Assembly (NCBI RefSeq): GCF_011395035.1
Contig: NZ_CP024770.1
Coordinates: 416,200-433,684, forward strand
DNA from: Pantoea cypripedii
Lineage (GTDB): Bacteria > Pseudomonadota > Gammaproteobacteria > Enterobacterales > Enterobacteriaceae
Reading direction: 5' to 3'
DNA length: 17,485 nt
The position numbers and the translations under genes were made by a program. Positions 6,703 to 13,076 of this stretch are shown here, piece by piece (the first letter of the stretch is position 1; the number at the start of each line of letters is the position of its first letter). Under the pieces are notes generated by a model. It ran no database searches. It saw only the letters and a list, made by a program, of their open reading frames with translations, and had not been told where the DNA came from.

Positions 6703-7018
6703 GTTGAGTTGTTTCCTTATCAGAAGAGTAATCACGGAATACGCTGGCAACGCGTATTCTGTAGAATGAAAAAATTGACTGCTTACCTTCTTGCTGTGCT
6801 GCCTGATGCATAACATTTCGCTTCCATCCGGCCACTGACTCCTCATCTTTCCACCATGATAAAGAAAGGATTTTCCCGGGCGTATTCAGACTCTGGAATC
6901 GCTCAATAGAGATAAATCCTGGCGTATCTGACAATAAAGGCTTCAGTTCAGAAGCAATCTGAAGATATCTTTCCTGTGCCTCTGGCAGGGCGTCTGCCTC
7001 AAAAAGTACCGCAATCAT
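6695..7018 (-). CDS. Antibiotic-biosynthesis-monooxygenase (ABM) domain protein
   Basis: 107 residues, a single ABM ferredoxin-like domain. Features are the opening strand MIAVLFEADAL, the central PGFISIERFQSLNTPGKILSLS, the WWKDEESVAGWKR helix start, His71 in NVMHQAAQQEGK, and the closing strand FYRIRVASVFRDY. Such small dimeric proteins include cofactor-free quinone monooxygenases and heme-degrading enzymes, but many have no assigned reaction. GGAG lies about 10 bases upstream of the ATG. It heads the operon ABM-ACT-ArsR. The C-terminal tail (about 97-107) is polar and overlaps the next gene. Family assignment is good; the substrate is unknown. Confidence 0.83.
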   Translation of the reverse strand: MIAVLFEADALPEAQERYLQIASELKPLLSDTPGFISIERFQSLNTPGKILSLSWWKDEESVAGWKRNVMHQAAQQEGKQSIFSFYRIRVASVFRDYSSDKETTQHV

Positions 7019-7163
7019 GAGTTTGCTCCGTTGTTAATTCCCGGCCAGTCTATTGCCAGCGAAAGCATGATGCTTCGGCCAGCACCGAAGTATGCATGCT
7101 GCGTCAGGACGGAGAAGTGATAACGGGAGATGAACAGAATGTTCGGGGGTGCAGCTATGGGAC

Positions 7164-7189
7164 GGTATGAATTATAATTGATTCATACC
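7164..7189. promoter_or_regulatory. Perfect inverted repeat GGTATGAAT-N8-ATTCATACC
   Basis: Nine-base perfect arms around an 8-base AT-rich centre that includes TATAAT (7173-7178), readable as a -10 element. The TGAAT/ATTCA arms resemble known ArsR/SmtB operators. It lies 146 bases upstream of the ABM start. It is most likely the site of the operon's own ArsR regulator. Confidence 0.55.
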
Positions 7190-7190
7190 C

Positions 7191-7218
7191 AATTCCCGCT
7201 TTTGGCACGCGGGCAGAC
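7191..7218. repeat. Intergenic hairpin-like repeat, copy f
   Basis: It contains CCCGC-TTTTGGCAC-GCGGG, a 5-bp stem with a 9-base loop, followed by CAGAC. The CCGCTTTTGGCAC segment matches the same part of copies a and e. It abuts the inverted repeat at 7164-7189. Confidence 0.45.
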
Positions 7219-7344
7219 GGTATGGCCTTCAGCCAGCTAAGAGCGGGGAGCGAACTCAGTATGTCACCTGAAGTCCGCTGTTAAGCAGATTAGTCTGCCT
7301 GAAATTCATGTAAAATTATCTCTTTATCGCAGGTAACACCGGCA

Positions 7345-7692
7345 ATGGCTCTGATCCCCAAAAACTACTCACGACTGGAAAGTGGCTACCGTGAGAAAGC
7401 ATTGAAAATCTATCCGTGGGTATGCGGGCGCTGCTCGCGGGAGTTTGTTTACTCCAATCTACGCGAATTAACGGTCCACCATATCGATCACGACCATACC
7501 AACAATCCGGAGGATGGCAGTAACTGGGAGTTATTGTGCCTTTATTGCCATGACCACGAACACTCGAAGTACACTGAAGCTGACCAGTACGGCACAACCG
7601 TTGTGGCGGGGGAGGATGCGCAAAAAGATGTTGGTGTAGCAACCTATAACCCCTTTGCCGATTTAAAGTCGTTACTCAATAAAAAGAAATGA
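7345..7692 (+). CDS. yajD: HNH nuclease family protein YajD
   Basis: 115 residues. The protein matches E. coli YajD almost throughout as I remember it: KNYSRLESGYREKALKIYP at the start, the treble-clef zinc cysteines CGRC (27, 30) and CLYC (65, 68), the HNH core HHIDHDH (45-51), and the tail FADLKSLLNKKK. YajD is a conserved enterobacterial HNH-family protein of unclear role, presumed to bind zinc and nucleic acid. AGGTAA lies upstream of the ATG. In E. coli the gene sits between secF and tsx; neither neighbour is present, so this is either a relocated gene or an additional copy. It may be co-transcribed with nothing: the next gene is 123 bases away with its own palindrome. Confidence 0.93.
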   Translation: MALIPKNYSRLESGYREKALKIYPWVCGRCSREFVYSNLRELTVHHIDHDHTNNPEDGSNWELLCLYCHDHEHSKYTEADQYGTTVVAGEDAQKDVGVATYNPFADLKSLLNKKK

Positions 7693-7773
7693 TAGTAGTG
7701 ATGCTTATTCTGTCTGAAGGCGACAGGCAGAGAAAACCACAATAGACGTCATCTATCTGGGCGATTCAGGCGG

Positions 7774-7787
7774 TGGTTTATAAACCA
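7774..7787. promoter_or_regulatory. Perfect 14-bp palindrome upstream of the Nudix gene
   Basis: TGGTTTATAAACCA is fully palindromic and lies 28 bases before the Nudix start codon. Its centre, TTATAAA, could serve as a -10 element, so a repressor bound here would block the promoter. A related GGTTT/AAACC dyad occurs at 8923-8938. Confidence 0.45.
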
Positions 7788-7815
7788 GTTTTAGGTCGTA
7801 TTACAGGGAGGTTTT

Positions 7816-8259
7816 ATGCGCACTCGTCCATCATCCCGGTTGATAGTGCTTACCCCTGCAAATCATGTCCTGCTGTTTAAGTTTTGCCATAAAAATGATG
7901 CTTTAAATGGCAGTTCATATTGGGCGACACCGGGCGGGGGGCTTGAACCCAATGAATCCTTTGAGCAGGCGGCCTTGCGCGAATTGCAGGAAGAGACCGG
8001 ACTGCAGAGACATTCAGCTGGAGAGTCAGTCGCATCCCGAACCTTCACCATGATGCTGCCAAATGGGGAAACCGTTCTTGCTGACGAGCGTTTCTTTATC
8101 ATTCTCGTGGATAAAACAGATATCGATTATTCAAGGTGGAGTGATAATGAAAAGAGAGTCATTCAGGATCACTACTGGTGGACGTTAGAGGAACTCCGAC
8201 ATACCAACGAAACGATATTTCCACATGATTTGATCATCGGGATACTTGCAGGCGAGTAG
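7816..8259 (+). CDS. Nudix hydrolase
   Basis: 147 residues with a complete Nudix box, G-x5-E-x7-REUxEExGU, from Gly41 to Leu63 (GGGLEPNESFEQ, then AALRELQEETGL). Glu56, Glu59 and Glu60 are the expected Mg2+ ligands. The opening strand RLIVLTPANHVLLFKF and the YWATPGGGLEP loop are typical of small Nudix enzymes, which cleave nucleoside diphosphates linked to another group. Which nucleotide cannot be told. GGGAGG six bases before the ATG is a strong ribosome site, and a 14-bp palindrome precedes it. It is convergent with the acetyltransferase gene at 8438. Confidence 0.92.
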   Translation: MRTRPSSRLIVLTPANHVLLFKFCHKNDALNGSSYWATPGGGLEPNESFEQAALRELQEETGLQRHSAGESVASRTFTMMLPNGETVLADERFFIILVDKTDIDYSRWSDNEKRVIQDHYWWTLEELRHTNETIFPHDLIIGILAGE

Positions 8260-8357
8260 ACACGCCCCGATCCATTTACAGATTTTAATGCCTTTAACGA
8301 CGCATGTGGGTGCGAAACCGGTATTGTCCGCATTGAGCTGTGAGTTCAACGGGTCGA

Positions 8358-8391
8358 TGCAACGCTATCCTTAATCAAGGAGGACGTTGCA
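8358..8391. other. 34-base hairpin between convergent Nudix and GNAT genes
   Basis: TGCAACG pairs with CGTTGCA (7 bp), then a 3-by-3 internal loop, then TCCTT pairs with AAGGA (5 bp) around AATC. There is no T-run on either strand, so it is not a plain intrinsic terminator. The preceding TTCAACGGGTCGATGCAAC reminds me of an IS30-family terminus, but no transposase is present and I cannot verify this. Confidence 0.5.
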
Positions 8392-8437
8392 AATTCAGGA
8401 GTCACTAAGCCAGTGTGGAACTGAATATGATCGTAGT

Positions 8438-8905
8438 TCAACCAGGCTTTTTTATATTGGTATAAATATCAGGCCGGGTGATGGTCCATGCATAGTTTTC
8501 CCGGTTAACAGGCTCGTAGCCAAATTTTTCATAAAGCCAGGGGGCTGTTGTTGTGAATAACATGATCCTGCGTAGCTGCTCAAACACAGGATGATTATGT
8601 ATGCATTCCATCACCCATTTTCCGAGTCCCTCTCCCTGAAATTCTTCAAGAATATAGACATCGCAAAGGTAAGCGAACGTAGCATAATCAGTTATCAGAC
8701 GAGCAAAACCTATCTGGGCTTCGCCATGATAAACACCAAAGTTAAGGCTGTTTTCAATTGATGCGCTGACAATAGCCAGATTAATACCTTTAGCCCAGGT
8801 GGATCTCGTCAGATAGCGATGGATAGCCTGCACGTCCAGTTTTTCCCTGTCTGTACTAACCAGGTAGTTATCCTTATGCCATTCGTGTTTCTCTGAAATA
8901 CTCAC
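8438..8905 (-). CDS. GNAT-family N-acetyltransferase
   Basis: 155 residues, starting at a GTG (rev-comp of 8903-8905) with AGGAG six bases upstream. The acetyl-CoA site is clear: CDVYILEEFQGEGLG (81-95) contains the Q/R-x-x-G-x-G/A loop, followed by helix KWVMECI. The end WLYEKFGYEP (123-132) is the usual GNAT closing motif. The family moves an acetyl group from acetyl-CoA to an amine on small molecules or proteins; this is a single-domain, small-molecule type and the acceptor is unknown. Its promoter region (8921-8945) holds a nested inverted repeat shared with the divergent gene beginning at 9103. Confidence 0.9.
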   Translation of the reverse strand: MSISEKHEWHKDNYLVSTDREKLDVQAIHRYLTRSTWAKGINLAIVSASIENSLNFGVYHGEAQIGFARLITDYATFAYLCDVYILEEFQGEGLGKWVMECIHNHPVFEQLRRIMLFTTTAPWLYEKFGYEPVNRENYAWTITRPDIYTNIKKPG

Positions 8906-8920
8906 GTTCGCTCCTGCTTA

Positions 8921-8945
8921 TAAGGTTTAGGGAAACCTAACCTTA
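8921..8945. promoter_or_regulatory. Nested inverted repeats between GNAT gene and the uncharacterised gene
   Basis: TAAGGTT (8921-8927) pairs with AACCTTA (8939-8945), and inside it AGGTTT (8923-8928) also pairs with AAACCT (8933-8938). The same half-site thus occurs three times in 25 bases. It begins 15 bases before the GNAT GTG, a good operator position. Confidence 0.5.
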
Positions 8946-9014
8946 TCATTTGATGGAAAATTGTATTGGCTTTTTCCTCTACAACCAGTATCAGCCCTAT
9001 TGGCGTAAACGCTG

Positions 9015-9035
9015 CCAGAATTCACAGGATTCTGG
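9015..9035. promoter_or_regulatory. Inverted repeat CCAGAAT-N7-ATTCTGG
   Basis: Perfect 7-base arms with a 7-base centre, 67 bases upstream of the start at 9103. A weak -35/-10 pair (TTCTGG, 16 bases, TATAAG) would overlap the right arm, which would suit a repressor site. A further GATTCT follows at 9039-9044. Confidence 0.45.
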
Positions 9036-9102
9036 ACAGATTCTTGTTTGCTATAAGGCATCTGTTAGTCTGGCTGGGATTGAAAGACAACAAGGAGGTC
9101 AT

Positions 9103-9681
9103 ATGCTGAACCCTGGATTTGTTACCAGTAGAGCACTTGCTCAATGGCAGGACATCCCCATTTTTTTGCCACAGTTTCAGTTCCATGAAAAACACCAGAC
9201 CGTCATTAAGACGCACTCGCCTGAAAAAATCCTGCCGTTAGTCGCAGAATTCGATATTCAGCAGGACGCCGTCATCCGATTATTGATGTCTGTGCGACAA
9301 ATTCCGCAAAAATTTCGACGCAATAAACAAGCCGGGGCAGTTAACAGCTTTGGCCTGAACAGTTTTATTCTTTTGGAAAAGTCAGAATCGGAGCTCTGCT
9401 ACGGTCTGCGCGGACAATTCTGGCGAGCAGATTTTGGCCTGGAAAATGTCCCGGATACTGACGCTTATCTGACGCCAGTCGCGCCAGGTAACGCAAAACT
9501 CTTACTGCGCTATCGGGTGACGGAAATAAAAGAAGGGCAATATGAGTTGCGAACTGAAACGTTCATTTTCTGTCCGGATCGAGCTACTCAGCTGAAAATG
9601 ACTGCTTACTGGCTGGCAATACGGGCAGGCAGTGGATGGATTCGAAAAAGGACGCTTATGGCTGTTCAGTCCAGTATTTGA
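9103..9681 (+). CDS. Uncharacterised protein, SRPBCC-like
   Basis: 192 residues from ATG 9103, chosen because AAGGAGGT lies five bases upstream; the frame is open back to 8950 but that part has no ribosome site and low-complexity-free, unfamiliar sequence. There is no signal peptide or membrane segment. Recognisable pieces are HEKHQTVIKTHSPEKILPLV (28-47), VRQIPQKF (64-71), LEKSESELCYGLRGQFWR (91-108) and RTETFIFCPD near 150-159, ending AYWLAIRAGSGWIRKRTLMAV. This layout recalls uncharacterised proteins with a START/SRPBCC ligand-binding fold, found mostly in actinobacteria, but I have no named family and no function. Neighbours are an acetyltransferase and a LysR regulator, so a role in small-molecule handling is possible. 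Confidence 0.75.
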   Translation: MLNPGFVTSRALAQWQDIPIFLPQFQFHEKHQTVIKTHSPEKILPLVAEFDIQQDAVIRLLMSVRQIPQKFRRNKQAGAVNSFGLNSFILLEKSESELCYGLRGQFWRADFGLENVPDTDAYLTPVAPGNAKLLLRYRVTEIKEGQYELRTETFIFCPDRATQLKMTAYWLAIRAGSGWIRKRTLMAVQSSI

Positions 9682-9703
9682 TAATAGGGGCGGGTGCCAG
9701 GCA

Positions 9704-9732
9704 AAGTCTGCTTTGAGCGAAAAGCGAAAGTT
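9704..9732. repeat. Intergenic hairpin-like repeat, copy c
   Basis: AAGTCTGCTTTGAGCG then AAAAGCGAAAGTT, closely similar to copies b (367-394) and d (17175-17201): all three share TGAGCGA in the middle and GC-rich arms. It lies 23 bases after the stop codon of the uncharacterised gene. Confidence 0.5.
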
Positions 9733-9807
9733 CGTAATTATTCTCTCTGCGGATAGGTTTTACTTACATACGCGATGCATTAATTAACGGGGAGCAGGTC
9801 AGGACCT

Positions 9808-9861
9808 TTAAACAATACTGACAGTCTGGGCGTCATAACCACCACTCTTAAACATTACTGA
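9808..9861. repeat. Imperfect 14-base direct repeat, 40 bases apart
   Basis: TTAAACAATACTGA (9808-9821) and TTAAACATTACTGA (9848-9861) differ at one position. They lie just beyond the end of the LysR gene in a stretch with no gene. The period of 40 bases is close to four helical turns. Confidence 0.45.
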
Positions 9862-9865
9862 GCCA

Positions 9866-10786
9866 TCAGCATTGCCATTTCTGGCGTTGAGTCATTAAAA
9901 AATCAATAAAGACTTTTACCCTTAGCGGCAAATGACGGTTCAGGGGATACAGTAGCGTATAAGGTCGGGAGCGCCCCCGGTATTGAGGGAGAATTTCTTT
10001 CAGGCTGCCTTCATGGAGGTATCTTTCAGCGATGAAATGATAGGTCTGGAAAACCCCCGCACCATTCAGCGCCAGCGTGACCCCACCCAGTACATCATCC
10101 GAGCAGCAATAGCTCCCCTTTGTCAGCATCTCCCGTTCTTTGCCTTGGTCGAAAAAAATCCAGGGGATATTACGGCCATTACTCGGTAATTCAAACTGGA
10201 TACATTCGTGTTGGGTAAGCTCATCCAGCGTTTGTGGTTCCGGAAACCTGGCAAGGTAGGCGGGCGATGCAACCACCACCATCTTTGCATCTTCAAGCGG
10301 TCTGGCTATCAGAGTTGAATCTGGCTGCGCCCTGACGCGTATGGCGATGTCATAACCTTCGCTGACAAAATCAACATTACGGTTGCTCAGATGAATATCG
10401 ACTTTAACGTCCGGGAACTTTTCCCTGAACAGGGGCAGTAAAGGGAGTATCCGGTAATGTCCATAGGTCGTGGGCAGGCTAATCCTCAGCGTTCCTGACG
10501 GTACGTTCTGTTTCCCCATGACATCCCGTTCGGCCTCCAGCAGTTGCTGGAGTGCCTGATGACTCTGGTGATAGTAGCTTTTCCCGGCAGCAGTCAGGTT
10601 TATATTCCGCGTTGTTCGGGTGAAAAGTCTCACACCGAGACGTTCTTCCAGACGGGAAACCGAACGGCTGACTGCCGCCGGTGTGATACCCGCTTCCTGT
10701 GCAGCAGCGGTAAAACTGCCGCATTCTGCAGCCAGGCAGAATAACTCGATGCTTCCCAGCAGAATATCGTCAAAGTGTCTTTTCAT
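9866..10786 (-). CDS. LysR-type transcriptional regulator
   Basis: 306 residues. The helix-turn-helix region is at about 24-46 (SFTAAAQEAGITPAAVSRSV), followed by the hallmark RLEERLGVRLFTRTTRNINLT. The effector domain begins near GTLRISLPTTYGHYRILPLL. The LysR subgroup with RTTR, SGTLRIS and a GYDIAIRV segment is commonly linked to oxidoreductase genes. The start has only a weak ribosome site (AATCGAA); the fold begins at GSIELFCL (residue 11), so a slightly shorter start is conceivable. It is divergent from the SDR gene at 10954, with 167 bases between starts containing a dyad at 10821-10840. It probably controls the SDR-tautomerase pair. Confidence 0.9.
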   Translation of the reverse strand: MKRHFDDILLGSIELFCLAAECGSFTAAAQEAGITPAAVSRSVSRLEERLGVRLFTRTTRNINLTAAGKSYYHQSHQALQQLLEAERDVMGKQNVPSGTLRISLPTTYGHYRILPLLPLFREKFPDVKVDIHLSNRNVDFVSEGYDIAIRVRAQPDSTLIARPLEDAKMVVVASPAYLARFPEPQTLDELTQHECIQFELPSNGRNIPWIFFDQGKEREMLTKGSYCCSDDVLGGVTLALNGAGVFQTYHFIAERYLHEGSLKEILPQYRGRSRPYTLLYPLNRHLPLRVKVFIDFLMTQRQKWQC

Positions 10787-10820
10787 TTCGATTAATTACA
10801 CCATGTATAAACTGAAATTC

Positions 10821-10840
10821 GGTGATCCGACTTTTTCACC
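10821..10840. promoter_or_regulatory. Dyad GGTGA-N10-TCACC in the LysR/SDR promoter
   Basis: Five-base perfect arms with 10 bases between them, 35 bases upstream of the LysR start. Interrupted dyads of this length are what LysR proteins recognise. Candidate only. Confidence 0.4.
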
Positions 10841-10953
10841 CCGGTTTGTTCCAATATAGTTTCTTCCAGATTCAGGCATCAAGATGTTTCTGCAATGTCT
10901 GAACCCATTTGTCGATTTATTATATTAATCTCATTAATTCAGGAACTATATTT

Positions 10954-11667
10954 ATGAAAAACTCTACAAAGGTTGCCGTCATCACTGGTGCATCACAGGG
11001 TATGGGGGCTGAACTGGTTAAGGCTTACCGTAATGCAGGATACCGTGTCGTTGCGACCTCCCGCTCAATTAAACCCTCAGGCGATGATAATATTGCCACT
11101 GTAGCCGGGGATATTTCTGATGCTTCGACCGCAGATAATATTATTCAGACTGCGCTCAGTAATTTTGGACGGGTAGATACGCTGATCAATAATGCGGGTA
11201 TCTTTATGGCAAAACCTTTTACTCAGTTTAACAGCAGTGACTGGGAAAAAAATATCGCAACTAATCTGGCGGGCTTCTTCCATATTACTCAGCGTGCTGT
11301 CGAGTTAATGGAAAATCAGCAGTCGGGTCATATCGTGCAGATTACCACGACACTGGCTGAACAACCCATTAATGGTGTGCCGAGCGTACTGGCTTCGCTG
11401 ACGAAGGGCGGGCTGAACGCTGCGACGCGCTCGCTGGCCATTGAGTATGCGGGGAAAGGTGTTCGTGTCAATGCTGTTTCTCCAGGGGTCATTAAAACAC
11501 CGATGCATCCAGAGGAAACTCATGCAGCACTCGCAGCACTTCATCCGCTGGGCCGTATGGGAGCAATTCAGGACATCGTTGATGCAGTCATGTTTCTGGA
11601 GAAATCGTCCTTCATTACCGGAGAGATCCTGCATGTAGATGGCGGGCAATCCGCAGGTCATTGGTAA
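10954..11667 (+). CDS. Atypical short-chain dehydrogenase/reductase (SDR) without catalytic Tyr
   Basis: 237 residues from ATG 10954, chosen over the upstream in-frame ATG at 10909 because AGGAAC precedes it and the fold starts right after. The NAD(P) site is complete: TGASQGMG (11-18), NNAG (79-82), and the C-terminal RVNAVSPGVIKTPM. The active site is not. In GVPSVLASLTKGGL the lysine is kept (151) but the Tyr four residues before is Ala147, and the usual Ser is in a Thr run (131-133). This matches a distinct SDR subgroup as I recall it, with the sequence otherwise well conserved, so it is not a decayed gene. It might use another mechanism or act as a non-catalytic NAD(P) binder. The tautomerase gene follows 47 bases later. 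Confidence 0.88.
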   Translation: MKNSTKVAVITGASQGMGAELVKAYRNAGYRVVATSRSIKPSGDDNIATVAGDISDASTADNIIQTALSNFGRVDTLINNAGIFMAKPFTQFNSSDWEKNIATNLAGFFHITQRAVELMENQQSGHIVQITTTLAEQPINGVPSVLASLTKGGLNAATRSLAIEYAGKGVRVNAVSPGVIKTPMHPEETHAALAALHPLGRMGAIQDIVDAVMFLEKSSFITGEILHVDGGQSAGHW

Positions 11668-11714
11668 TTGGATTGTGTCATTACAGAATGTGATGAAATA
11701 AAGAGGAGCCATAT

Positions 11715-11915
11715 ATGCCATTTGTCAGTGTCAGGATTACCCGTGATGGGACGACCCGTGAGCAAAAGTCACAATTAATTAAAGAGATGACCGACTCGCT
11801 TCAGCGGGTGCTCGGTAAGCAGCCTGAATTAACCCATATTGTTATTGAAGAAATCGATACAGATAACTGGGGTTATGCGGGGCAGACAGCGTCCGAACAT
11901 CGAAAAAAAGCGTAA
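11715..11915 (+). CDS. 4-oxalocrotonate tautomerase-like protein
   Basis: 66 residues, the usual size for this family. After Met removal the catalytic amino-terminal proline is exposed (MPFVSVRIT). Other features are Arg8/Arg11 in VRITRDG, the helix TREQKSQLIKEMTDSLQRVLG, strand THIVIEEID, and WGYAG near the C-terminus. These enzymes use Pro1 as base to shift double bonds in dienols or act on related unsaturated acids. AGGAG precedes the ATG. It lies 47 bases after the SDR gene on the same strand and is followed by a strong terminator, so the two likely form one transcript. It could feed or follow the SDR in one pathway, but no substrate can be named. Confidence 0.92.
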   Translation: MPFVSVRITRDGTTREQKSQLIKEMTDSLQRVLGKQPELTHIVIEEIDTDNWGYAGQTASEHRKKA

Positions 11916-11921
11916 CTGAGT

Positions 11922-11950
11922 AAGGGGCTGATAATCAGCCCCTTGTTTTT
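11922..11950 (+). terminator. Intrinsic terminator after the SDR-tautomerase transcript
   Basis: AAGGGGCTG pairs perfectly with CAGCCCCTT around ATAAT, followed by G and five T. It starts six bases after the tautomerase stop and also faces the end of the convergent NmrA-like gene. Confidence 0.92.
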
Positions 11951-11988
11951 ATAATTTTTTAATATCCAGGTGTTCGCCTGTTGAGTGA

Positions 11989-12930
11989 TTAATTACTGGC
12001 GGAGATGTGATTTTTCAACCAGATTTTTACATCCTGAGTAAGAATATTATTTTGAGCATTATAAGTGTGCCTCATCGGCCACCAGACACCTTCTCCCCGC
12101 GCGAAAGCGGTGCGATAACGCAGCATTTGATCATCCGGAGCGAGACTCAGTTCCTTTTGCAGTTGCGGTAATGTAAATACTTTTCTGGCATAGGGCGTTG
12201 CGGTGACACTTTCCACAATATCTGCCAGCCTGCCATATGACAGAGTCTCCCCGGCAACGAAAACGACTTCATTAACAATCCGCGGCTGATGGAGATAAAT
12301 TGCGGTGGTAAGACGGCCAATGTCGGCGGGAGAGGTCACCGTAACCTGTGTCTCCCACCCGCCCAGTGCATTGATAGTCTTTTGCGTCAGGTTGACGACA
12401 TCAAATGCTGGCTCAAAGAGAAAGCTGGTGAACATCCCCGTTGAAACGATGACCCATTCAGTCGCATGTTGTCCACGCAAAACATCCCTGACCTCATACT
12501 GTTCATCCCATACCGGTTGCCCGCTGCCTTTACCCACCACGTCATAATTCACACCAAACTGCCAGGGGAAGTAACGCTTTATCCCGGCTTTGAGTACGGC
12601 ATGCGTAATCTTCAGTTGTGTGCCCGCACCTGAGACAAAGCCCAGGCAATTGATCACGGTGTCAAAGGGTTTAAAAACAGTCGTCAGTGATTCTACGGTG
12701 CCAGCGGCGACGTCGGCGGCAATAAACCGTGCACCGGCAGTCTGGTATTTCTGATGTCTTTCAGAAAGCAGGTTCCCTTCACCGTCTATTGATGCGGGTG
12801 AAACAATGACGGTGACGTTGCCATTTCTGCTGCTGACGGCAGGGATAAGGGCGTCCAGCATTGCAGCCCCCAGTTGTCCTGCCCCAAGCACCAATACATT
12901 CTCTGCATGCTGGCTGATATGTTCTTTCAT
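11989..12930 (-). CDS. NmrA-like / isoflavone-reductase-like NAD(P)-binding protein
   Basis: 313 residues. The dinucleotide site is GAGQLG (16-21) in an N-terminal Rossmann fold; ADVAAGTVESL (72-82) and TVINCLGF (91-98) are the expected next segments. RYFPWQFGVNYD (119-130) corresponds to the RF-x-P-S-E-F-G signature of the isoflavone reductase/NmrA group. The C-terminal part binds substrate. Members are either NAD(P)H-dependent reductases of phenolic ethers and similar compounds or redox sensors such as fungal NmrA; the two cannot be told apart here. GGGGAA lies upstream of the ATG. The gene is divergent from the LysR regulator at 13077, its probable controller, and convergent with the tautomerase. 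Confidence 0.88.
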   Translation of the reverse strand: MKEHISQHAENVLVLGAGQLGAAMLDALIPAVSSRNGNVTVIVSPASIDGEGNLLSERHQKYQTAGARFIAADVAAGTVESLTTVFKPFDTVINCLGFVSGAGTQLKITHAVLKAGIKRYFPWQFGVNYDVVGKGSGQPVWDEQYEVRDVLRGQHATEWVIVSTGMFTSFLFEPAFDVVNLTQKTINALGGWETQVTVTSPADIGRLTTAIYLHQPRIVNEVVFVAGETLSYGRLADIVESVTATPYARKVFTLPQLQKELSLAPDDQMLRYRTAFARGEGVWWPMRHTYNAQNNILTQDVKIWLKNHISASN

Positions 12931-13076
12931 TTCAGTTCCCCAACGGGTTAAACAGCGATTCCGCTATAGTGGGGGGAAAGTTTACTGCTGAGGTCTGCGT
13001 TCGATAAGTCTGCCGGGACAGGTTAGACTGTTCGTGATAATGGCATAATCATAGCGTCACTTCTGACAGAGGGAAC
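12931..13076. promoter_or_regulatory. Divergent promoter region, NmrA-like gene / LysR
   Basis: 146 bases. AGTCT (13007-13011) and AGACT (13025-13029) form a spaced dyad, and CATAAT near 13041-13046 could be the rightward -10. Ribosome sites are clear at both ends. Assignments are tentative. Confidence 0.4.

Larger units (their letters stand above)
7019..7344. other. Intergenic region between the ABM operon and yajD
   Basis: 326 bases between divergent genes. No credible open frame. It contains a perfect 9-bp inverted repeat (7164-7189) with TATAAT in its centre, intergenic repeat copy f (7191-7218), and GTCCGCTGTTAAGCAGA (7273-7289), a possible shorter relative of that repeat. Promoters for both flanking genes should lie here, but no convincing -35/-10 pair could be assigned by eye. 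Confidence 0.6.

Noticed and set aside
8343..8363. Insertion sequence of the IS30 family
   Set aside because: Only a vague resemblance of one end; no transposase, no second end and no target duplication seen, so it is left as a possible remnant.
8950..9102. N-terminal extension of the SRPBCC-like protein from ATG 8950
   Set aside because: No ribosome site, it would cover the inverted repeat at 9015-9035, and ATG 9103 has an ideal AAGGAGGT.
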